DNA of 64,000 bases from Rosistilla ulvae (GTDB taxonomy: Bacteria > Planctomycetota > Planctomycetia > Pirellulales > Pirellulaceae): the NCBI RefSeq assembly GCF_007741475.1, contig NZ_CP036261.1:3287798-3351797 (forward strand), given 5' to 3'. Under the pieces are notes generated by a model, which was given only the letters and a program-made list of their open reading frames with translations, was not told where the DNA came from and did not search any database. Positions 57,672 to 64,000 of this stretch are shown here, one piece after another. Positions within the stretch are counted from its first letter, which is position 1. Each line of letters opens with the position of its first letter. The position numbers were made by a program, and so were the translations under genes.

Positions 57672-58499
57672 ATGGAAGGCTTTTGCAATGGATTGCATAA
57701 ATCGCCTCACAAAGGCTTCAGCGTCGAATTCAAAGAGCACCGGCAATACGTCCATGGCGACGAGATTCGCACGATCGATTGGAAGCTGTTTGCCAAAACC
57801 GATCGTTTGTATATTCGCGAGTACGAGGAGGAGACGAACCTTCGCTGCAACATCCTGCTCGATAAAAGCGGTTCGATGGGCTACTGCGGCTCCCGCTCCG
57901 GCGGCGTCAGCAAACACGACTACGCCGTTCGGCTTGCCGCTTGCCTTGGGCATCTGATGCTCGCTCAACAGGATGCCGTGGGGCTTATCCATTTTGACGA
58001 TGCGGTCCGACGGATCATCCCGCCACGCTCCAAGCCGACGCATCTGACGGCGATTGTTAACGAATTGAGTGGCCTGAAAGCGGAACACGAAACCGAACTG
58101 GCCAGCGTTTTTCATCAACTGGTCCCCAAGATTCCGCGGCGCGGGCTGCTGGTGATCATCTCCGATCTGTTCGGCAATATCGACGAACTGATGAAGGCGT
58201 TGGCTCATTTTCGACACGCCAAGCACGAGATCGTGATCTTCCAAATCTGGGATCCCGACGAACTGGACTTTCCCTTCCGACAGTGGACTCAGTTTCAATC
58301 GCTGGAACAGAAATCCCATCGCCGGCTGATCGATCCTGCGCATCTGCGGAAGGCCTATCTGAAAAATCTGGAGACGTTTCGCGAAGCCTTAACCGCCGGA
58401 TGCCATCGCAATCGCATCGACTTGGTCCCCGTCGTCACCGATCAACCGTACGCCGAAGCGTTGGCATCGTATCTGGCGACAAGGAGGCGGCTGCGATGA
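57672..58499 (+). CDS. DUF58/von Willebrand-like protein
   Basis: A 275-residue cytoplasmic protein of the DUF58 family. The conserved N-terminal core [44 protein letters not shown] is followed by the MIDAS-like [14 protein letters not shown] 57672 is the first standard start, but homologues begin further upstream, and the bases at 57594-57671 encode matching residues ([19 protein letters not shown]) in the same frame. An ATC at 57594 is about ten bases after AGGA. The stop overlaps the next start (ATGA). See the separate finding. Confidence 0.85.
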   Translation: MEGFCNGLHKSPHKGFSVEFKEHRQYVHGDEIRTIDWKLFAKTDRLYIREYEEETNLRCNILLDKSGSMGYCGSRSGGVSKHDYAVRLAACLGHLMLAQQDAVGLIHFDDAVRRIIPPRSKPTHLTAIVNELSGLKAEHETELASVFHQLVPKIPRRGLLVIISDLFGNIDELMKALAHFRHAKHEIVIFQIWDPDELDFPFRQWTQFQSLEQKSHRRLIDPAHLRKAYLKNLETFREALTAGCHRNRIDLVPVVTDQPYAEALASYLATRRRLR

Positions 58500-60718
58500 G
58501 CTTTTTAAACATCGCCCTGTTAGGTGGAATCGCTGCCTTTGCGATCCCTCTGATCATCCATCTACTCAACCGCAGCAAATTCAAGACGCTCGATTGGGGC
58601 GCGATGCATCTGTTGGATTCAGTCGTCGCCAGCAACAGCCGGCGAATCCGGTTGGAGCAGTTGTTGTTGCTGTTGATCCGTTGTGCGATCCCCGCGTTGT
58701 TGGCGTTTTGCCTGGCACGCCCCGTCCTGACGCAGTGGCAATCGTTGCCCGGCGATGCTCCCGCGTCGACCGTGATCCTGTTGGATAACAGCTATTCGAT
58801 GGATGCGATGGGTGAATCGGGAACCCGCATCGCTGAAGCGACCAACGATACCCAGCGGATTGTCGACAGCATCGGCAAAGGGTCGGACACCTCGTTGATT
58901 TTGACCGGCGGCGTCCCGGCACCGCTGTTCGACACGCCGGTTTTTGACACGCAAGCGATCACCGACCAACTGAGCTTCCTCGATACCGGCCGCGGGGCGA
59001 CGTCGCTGTCGCAAACATTGGAACTCGGCGCGTCGCTGGTTTCCGGGATGGCCAGTTCTCGACGCAATTTGATTTTGATCAGCGACTTCCAGCAGGCCGA
59101 CGTCGATGCGTTGACCGATTCGCAGATTGCGAAGTTCCGCGAGCAAATCGCCGGGCAAGCCGTTCCGCCATCGATCACGTTGATCCCACGTCGTGGCGAC
59201 CGGACGGAGAACCTGGCAATCGACGACGTCGAACTCTCCACCACGGCCCTGGGCGTCGGACAACAGCTCAAGGTCCGCGTGCGGATCAAGAACTACGGCT
59301 CGCTGGATGTTTCTGAAGCCCGACTTCAATTTGCGGTCGACGATCGTTTGGTTGGGGTTACGGAATTGGCAGTCGCTGGCGATGCGACGGCCCAAGCGCT
59401 GTTCGTCCACAAATTTGAAAAGCCCGGCTCGCACGTCTTGAAGTTCGATGTCGACGCGAGGGACGATCTGAAGACCGACAACCAATACGTCGCGGTCGTC
59501 GATGTGATCGACAGCATCGAAGTCTTGATGATCGACGGCGCTCCCAGCCGCGAACCGATGCGTGGGGAAACCGACTTCCTGTCGGTCGCGCTGACCCCGT
59601 TTTCGTTGGGGCGGATGCAGTTGGCCGATCTTGTCGAAACGAAGATCGTCAGCGTCAACGAAATCGATGACGACACGTTGCGTTGGGCACGCGTGGTGAT
59701 CATGGCCAACGTTGCCAAAGTCGACGACGGCCGCTTGACCAAGCTGCAAGAATTTGTCCAGCGTGGAGGCGGACTGATCGTCTTTGCCGGCAACAACGTG
59801 AACGTCGATTGGTACAACCGCACGTTCTACGAACAGCGCGGACTGTTCCCGTTGCCGATCGAAGGGATTGGTGGTGGAGTCGACAAAAGCGATGCGGGAG
59901 CGCGGATCGTCGCGCAATATTTCGATCACCCCGCGTTGCAAATTTTTAACAGCGGCAAATCGGGCAGCGACGAACTGGCACAAGCTGACATCGCCCAGTG
60001 GTATGTGTTGGGCAAACCGACCGACACGTCGGCCAATCGCATCCAAGCGGTATCGAACAAAGCTAAATCTGCAAACGCGAAAGACGATCCGTTGGCATCG
60101 GTCTTGATTCGGTTGGACAGCGGCGACCCGTTGTTCGTCGAAAAGCCGGTCGGCAAGGGATATGTCTTGGCTTGTGCGACCACGGCCGATGCCGATTGGA
60201 CCAACCTTCCACTGCGGCCCGTCTACCTGCCGCTGATCCAACAATTGGTCACGTCGATCGCCACGCGAGGCGTCCCCGCGTCGAACCTCGCTGCGGGAGA
60301 AACCTTGGTTGCGTTGTATGAATCGTCGGCTGCCGATACGACGCAAGTCCTCTCCTTGCCCGGCAATAAGCAGCGGTCGCTGCGTCCGGTGGTGGAAGAG
60401 CATCGTTCGGTGATCCGTTATCCCGGCACAACGCAGCCCGGCGTCTACACTTTGACCCAGCCCGACGCCTCGCCACGCCACTTTGCCGTCGAAACCGATC
60501 GCAGCGAATCGAACCTCACGTCGATCGATGACGAACGGTTGCAGGAACTTGCCGACGCTTTGGGGGCCGAAGTCGTCGCCGATGGCGATGCGTACGTCGC
60601 ATTGGATGCCAGCCGCCGCCACGGCCGTGAAGTCTGGCGGTGGGCGCTGCTGGGATTGTTAGGGCTACTGTTTGTAGAACTCTTTTTCCAACAACGGTTT
60701 TCAAGAGTTCGCGGATGA
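58496..60718 (+). CDS. BatA-like membrane protein with von Willebrand A domain
   Basis: A 740-residue membrane protein. Two N-terminal membrane segments ([43 protein letters not shown]) are followed by a von Willebrand type A domain with the MIDAS start [10 protein letters not shown] near residue 97, then Ig-like and GATase-like parts ([19 protein letters not shown] then [14 protein letters not shown]) and a C-terminal membrane segment. A perfect AAGGAGG lies ahead of the ATG, which overlaps the DUF58 stop. It likely forms an inner-membrane complex with the MoxR and DUF58 proteins, affecting envelope or stress functions. Confidence 0.9.
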   Translation: MSFLNIALLGGIAAFAIPLIIHLLNRSKFKTLDWGAMHLLDSVVASNSRRIRLEQLLLLLIRCAIPALLAFCLARPVLTQWQSLPGDAPASTVILLDNSYSMDAMGESGTRIAEATNDTQRIVDSIGKGSDTSLILTGGVPAPLFDTPVFDTQAITDQLSFLDTGRGATSLSQTLELGASLVSGMASSRRNLILISDFQQADVDALTDSQIAKFREQIAGQAVPPSITLIPRRGDRTENLAIDDVELSTTALGVGQQLKVRVRIKNYGSLDVSEARLQFAVDDRLVGVTELAVAGDATAQALFVHKFEKPGSHVLKFDVDARDDLKTDNQYVAVVDVIDSIEVLMIDGAPSREPMRGETDFLSVALTPFSLGRMQLADLVETKIVSVNEIDDDTLRWARVVIMANVAKVDDGRLTKLQEFVQRGGGLIVFAGNNVNVDWYNRTFYEQRGLFPLPIEGIGGGVDKSDAGARIVAQYFDHPALQIFNSGKSGSDELAQADIAQWYVLGKPTDTSANRIQAVSNKAKSANAKDDPLASVLIRLDSGDPLFVEKPVGKGYVLACATTADADWTNLPLRPVYLPLIQQLVTSIATRGVPASNLAAGETLVALYESSAADTTQVLSLPGNKQRSLRPVVEEHRSVIRYPGTTQPGVYTLTQPDASPRHFAVETDRSESNLTSIDDERLQELADALGAEVVADGDAYVALDASRRHGREVWRWALLGLLGLLFVELFFQQRFSRVRG

Positions 60719-63498
60719 CAAGTTTACGATTTGTGGGCGATCTGCCCGTTTGGCTTGGTTTACTATTGGCCGTCGTCGGCGCGGTGATGGCGTTTGCCTA
60801 TTACCGTCGCGAGAGCTTCGATTTGCCGGGCCGATTGCGTTGGCTGTTGCCCTGTCTGCGAGCGTTGGCGATCTGGATGGTGATCGTCAGTCTGACCGGT
60901 CCGGTACTGCATCACCGTCAAGAGATCGGCCAGCTGGGGAGCGTGCGATTGTTGGTCGACACATCGCAAAGCATGACCGCATCGGATCCTCAGATGCCGC
61001 TGCCACGCAAGTTGATGATCGCGCGCGAACAGGGCTGGCTGCCGCAAGGCCAATTCGATACCGCACTCTACGATCTTTCCAATCGCATCGCGACGGTGCG
61101 ACGCGACACGGTCGCAGCCCTTGGCAACGACGCGATCACGAAGGAACGGGCAACTTCCATCCGATCGCTATTCTCCGACAAAACCGCGAATCTCGCGACG
61201 TCCATCGCAGCGACGTCCTATCCCAGCGAAGGATCCGACGCCGACCACGCTGCGTTACAAAAGTCGTTCGACGTGGACGTCTTGGAAAAAGTGAAGTCAC
61301 TCGAAAAGGAAGCGATCGAAAACACCGAACAAGCGGCCAAGGTCCGCGATCAATTGATCGCAGCGGCCAATCGCTTGCAAGGCTTTGAAGAAGCGTACAG
61401 CGATGCGTTTGCGGATTACTGCGAAGATTGGATCCAATCACAAGGAGACGCCGCGCTCGCTGGCCTGCAATTGTTCGATCAATCGATGCGGATTCGGCGG
61501 ATCGAATCGCAGCTGTTGGATCGTGAAAACGGCCTCGTTGCGCGGCTGAAGGATCATCATCATGTCGATCTGGCTGCATTGGTCGGCCAGGGAGAAGTGC
61601 CGATCTGGAGTTCGCGTGGTGATGTCGAAGTTCCTACATCTTGGGACGATCTGCGTTCGGCGATGGAGACCGATCTGGCGAGCGGTTTGATCTTAGAAAC
61701 CGCTGAGGCAACCGGCGATGACAGCGCGACGGCATCGATCGGGGCCGCGACGGTTCTGTTTTCCGACGGTCAACACAACACGGGGCCTTCGCCGTCTCAG
61801 CTGGCGGGTGTCGCGCGGTCGCAACACAACGCGGTCTATACGGTTGGCTTTGGCACCGGCAACGAACCGACCGACCTAGTGATGTTGAACGCCGAGTATC
61901 CCGACACGGTTTACAAAACCGATCGCGTGCGTGGTACTTTGATCATCAAAGATCGGATGCCCGAAGGACGGCCGTTTGTCGTTCAAATCCGCGATGGCGA
62001 AACGGTCGTGTGGCAGGAAGAACTGAAGTCGTTAAATGTCGCCCAACGCCGGATCGATTTCGATTTGGCCGTGGAACCATTGGTCGAATCGGCGACGGAG
62101 CGATTCGACGCCAAGATCGAACACCACAGCATGCCGTTGGAACTGACGGCCCAGATCGTGCCGGCCGATGGCGAAACGGAAGTCAACAACAACGCACAAA
62201 CGATCCGGTTTGCCGCGGTCACCCAGCGGCAAAAGGTGCTGTTGATCGACAGCCGCAGCCGTTGGGAAACGCGTTATTTGAAGAACCTGTTCGAACGTGA
62301 CTCGGGCTGGGAGATCCGCTCGGTCATCCTCGAAAACGAAAACGGTGAACATCGATTGCCAAAGGGGGATCTCGACGGGACCTTCCCCACTTCGAAGCAA
62401 GCGTTGTTCGAATTCGACCTGATCATTTACGGCGATGTTTCGTCGGAGGTCTTCAACGCCACCGAAACGACGTGGCTGCGCGACTTCGTCGATCAACGCG
62501 GGGGCGGAATGATCTTTATCGACGGCGCCCACAAGGCCCTTTCTCAACTGGATCCGCAGACCTTGGGGGTGCTGTTGCCGGTCACGTGGAGTTCGGCCGA
62601 ACCGCCTCAGAAAACCGACCGCTTGCAATTGACCGACCTCGGCAGCCAGACGCCTGCCTTTGCCATGCAGGGAACGGGGAGCGAGAACGAACAATTCTGG
62701 CAAAAATTTTCTCCACCGCATCGCATCGCATCGGTCGAAGCGGCGCCGGGAGCGGAAGTGTTGGCCGAAGCGGTTGTTGGAAAGGAAGTCTTTCCGGCGA
62801 TCGTCAGTCGCAGTTTTGGCGGTGGCCGCGTCCTCTACTTCGCCTTCGACGAAACGTGGCGGTGGCGGTATCGCGTGGCCGATCACATCCACCAACGGTT
62901 CTGGAACCAAGTGGCTCGGTGGGTGATGCCGCGACCGTTTGCCGTCAGCGATCAATACCTTGCGTTGGATAGTGGTCCGCCGCGGTATCAGGCAGGCCAA
63001 TCGGCTCCGGTTCGTGCGCAATTGCGGGGCCCCGATGGGAACCTTGTTTCCGATGCGACCGTCGATACACTCCTTTGGCGCGAAGGGCGGATCGTTGCCA
63101 CGGTCAGTTTGCAGCCGGAGGAAAATCTTCCGGGCACCTATGCCGCCGAAACCGCGGCGTTGGATCCAGGGGAATATGAAGTCACGATTCGGGCGAGTGG
63201 TTTCAACGAATCCGCTTTTGAAGCGAAGACGCAGTTTGTGGTCGCCGCGCCACAAAACAAGGAACTCGATCAGGTTGCCTGCAACGAAGCGTTGTTGTTG
63301 GACATGGCGACCGCCGGCGGGGGCCAGTACCTGCGAGAAGAGCAGCTGGGACAGATCGTCGAACTGTTGCAACCGCTCAGTTCCGGTCGCGTCGTCCAGT
63401 CGGAGACTTTGTTGTGGCAAAGCTGGCCGTGGTTCCTAACCATCGTCGGCCTGTTGAGCGTCGAATGGCTGCTCCGTAAACGCAGCGGATTGTTGTAG
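60715..63498 (+). CDS. Membrane protein with von Willebrand-like and GATase-like domains
   Basis: A 927-residue membrane protein. Two N-terminal membrane segments (VGDLPVWLGLLLAVVGAVMA, ALAIWMVIVSLTGPVL), then a vWA-like region starting SVRLLVDTSQSMTASDP with MIDAS-type Asp-x-Ser-x-Ser, a helical insert of about 130 residues, then Ig-like and GATase1-like parts (DFVDQRGGGMIFIDGAHKAL) and a C-terminal membrane segment. Its start overlaps the preceding stop (ATGA), so all members of this operon are coupled. Family of unknown function, typically next to MoxR in planctomycetes. Confidence 0.88.
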   Translation: MTSLRFVGDLPVWLGLLLAVVGAVMAFAYYRRESFDLPGRLRWLLPCLRALAIWMVIVSLTGPVLHHRQEIGQLGSVRLLVDTSQSMTASDPQMPLPRKLMIAREQGWLPQGQFDTALYDLSNRIATVRRDTVAALGNDAITKERATSIRSLFSDKTANLATSIAATSYPSEGSDADHAALQKSFDVDVLEKVKSLEKEAIENTEQAAKVRDQLIAAANRLQGFEEAYSDAFADYCEDWIQSQGDAALAGLQLFDQSMRIRRIESQLLDRENGLVARLKDHHHVDLAALVGQGEVPIWSSRGDVEVPTSWDDLRSAMETDLASGLILETAEATGDDSATASIGAATVLFSDGQHNTGPSPSQLAGVARSQHNAVYTVGFGTGNEPTDLVMLNAEYPDTVYKTDRVRGTLIIKDRMPEGRPFVVQIRDGETVVWQEELKSLNVAQRRIDFDLAVEPLVESATERFDAKIEHHSMPLELTAQIVPADGETEVNNNAQTIRFAAVTQRQKVLLIDSRSRWETRYLKNLFERDSGWEIRSVILENENGEHRLPKGDLDGTFPTSKQALFEFDLIIYGDVSSEVFNATETTWLRDFVDQRGGGMIFIDGAHKALSQLDPQTLGVLLPVTWSSAEPPQKTDRLQLTDLGSQTPAFAMQGTGSENEQFWQKFSPPHRIASVEAAPGAEVLAEAVVGKEVFPAIVSRSFGGGRVLYFAFDETWRWRYRVADHIHQRFWNQVARWVMPRPFAVSDQYLALDSGPPRYQAGQSAPVRAQLRGPDGNLVSDATVDTLLWREGRIVATVSLQPEENLPGTYAAETAALDPGEYEVTIRASGFNESAFEAKTQFVVAAPQNKELDQVACNEALLLDMATAGGGQYLREEQLGQIVELLQPLSSGRVVQSETLLWQSWPWFLTIVGLLSVEWLLRKRSGLL

Positions 63499-63525
63499 TC
63501 GTAGAGATACAGAAGGATTTTGGTG

Positions 63526-64000
63526 ATGTCGAATCTGAGCCCACAAACCGCGGCGAAGCTTTCGGAATTCGGAAGCCGCCAAAAACGCTTGCTGATCCTT
63601 CGCGCCGTCTGCGTCGGCATCGTGAGCCTATTGGTTCTGATGTCGTTGGTCGCTGTCGTCGATTGGCTGTGGATCCTTTCCAGCGGAACGCGGTGGGGAC
63701 TGAGCCTGGCGTCTTATACAATCGTCATCGGCTTGGTTTGGTGGACTTCACTGCGGCGATGGTTCGCACCGCAAGATCCCGAGTCGTTGGCGGCTAGTTT
63801 TGAAGTGGCGGAGCCCGAGTTGCGGGAGAATCTTCTGGCGGCGGTCGAGCTGTCGAAAGAGGAGGCTGCGTCGAACGGATCGAGCCAGTTCCGTCAGTTG
63901 TTGCAAGACAAAGTCGCCAGGAACATCGGCAGTGTCGATGTCCGCGGCCTGTTGCCCGTTCGTTTAATCGGGCGTTGGCTGGTCGGTGCGATTGCGATCG
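63526..64000 (+). CDS. Membrane protein of MoxR operon (partial, runs off window)
   Basis: Open frame from ATG 63526 (or GTG 63523) to the window edge, at least 158 residues. AAGGA lies about eight bases upstream. After a charged N-terminus there are two membrane segments (AVCVGIVSLLVLMSLVAVV and LSLASYTIVIGLVWWTSL), followed by SLAASFEVAEPELRENLLAAVELSKEE, a pattern I associate with the large planctomycete DUF4175-like protein that follows MoxR/DUF58/vWA genes. The rest is outside. Confidence 0.75.
   Translation, partial: MSNLSPQTAAKLSEFGSRQKRLLILRAVCVGIVSLLVLMSLVAVVDWLWILSSGTRWGLSLASYTIVIGLVWWTSLRRWFAPQDPESLAASFEVAEPELRENLLAAVELSKEEAASNGSSQFRQLLQDKVARNIGSVDVRGLLPVRLIGRWLVGAIAI

Noticed and set aside
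58619-60622. 667-codon antisense frame opposite the BatA-like gene
   Set aside because: Same cause: shadow of a real gene on the other strand.
1-64000. tRNA, rRNA or intact insertion sequence
   Set aside because: Spacers were read for T-arm GTTCGAATCC-like strings and for transposase motifs without success. A covariance-model scan would be decisive for small RNAs.

Overview
The window looks like a chromosomal segment from a planctomycete, most likely Pirellulales (Rhodopirellula/Rosistilla-like). The pointers are two DUF1559 prepilin-type proteins with the LLVVIAIIGILVGLLLPAVQAAREAARR-type N-terminus, Tat-exported Gfo/Idh/MocA oxidoreductases, a secreted ceramidase-like hydrolase, PQQ-like and FG-GAP beta-propellers, a MoxR/DUF58/von Willebrand operon, Cys-rich secreted proteins with a CGC...CW..CCCH motif, moderately high GC and many short monocistronic genes on both strands. 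The genus is an inference from protein style, not from a marker gene.

Layout. 1-944 is a 472-bp direct tandem repeat (at least two copies, cut by the window edge). 958-6939 holds exported catabolic-type genes: DapA-like aldolase, Gfo/Idh/MocA oxidoreductase, sialidase-like propeller, ceramidase-like hydrolase. 7030-7860 is a palindrome-rich array with a 222-bp period. 7881-9107 is flavohaemoglobin (hmp). 9398-15128 is a Cys-rich exported protein followed by a compact tripartite ABC operon (permease, lipoprotein, HlyD-type adaptor, ATPase, permease), closed by a hairpin. 15260-24380 holds a His-rich secreted protein, transketolase (tkt), an acyltransferase and flippase back to back, and carB with a strong terminator.

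24799-25817 is a probable toxin-antitoxin-like pair (nucleotidyltransferase-fold protein plus XRE regulator) with its own promoter and overlapping inverted repeats. 25830-30474 (minus strand) carries a fused TRAP permease, an S4 RNA-binding protein, an exo/endonuclease-phosphatase and a PurU-type deformylase. 30546-30725 is a 180-bp nested inverted-repeat element with cruciform potential. 30805-37599 holds a YkgJ-type cysteine cluster protein, an ExbD-like coiled-coil membrane protein, a second exo/endonuclease-phosphatase, an oxidoreductase, a GH10-like barrel without the usual acid/base motif, and purC. 37765-43807 has a Cys-rich membrane-anchored protein, DUF1559, ndk, a small operon encoding a TPR protein, a WXG100-like protein and a helical protein, and a Cys/Met-metabolism PLP enzyme with a clean terminator. 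44303-52014 has a HEAT-like secreted protein, an FAD amine-oxidase-like enzyme, DUF1559 plus lipoprotein, a secreted protein that is about one-fifth cysteine in 56-residue repeats, frr, and a zinc-ribbon membrane protein. 52132-56165 (minus) holds an FG-GAP propeller fused to an alpha/beta hydrolase and a PQQ-like propeller. 56567-64000 is a translationally coupled MoxR, DUF58, vWA/BatA, vWA-GATase-like operon running off the window.

The core metabolic genes (tkt, carB, purC, ndk, purU-like, frr) are scattered singletons. The most unusual material is the repeat elements, the WXG100-like operon, the nucleotidyltransferase/XRE pair, the Cys-rich proteins and the DUF58 gene whose conserved N-terminus has no standard start codon. 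I saw no tRNA, rRNA, CRISPR array or intact insertion sequence.
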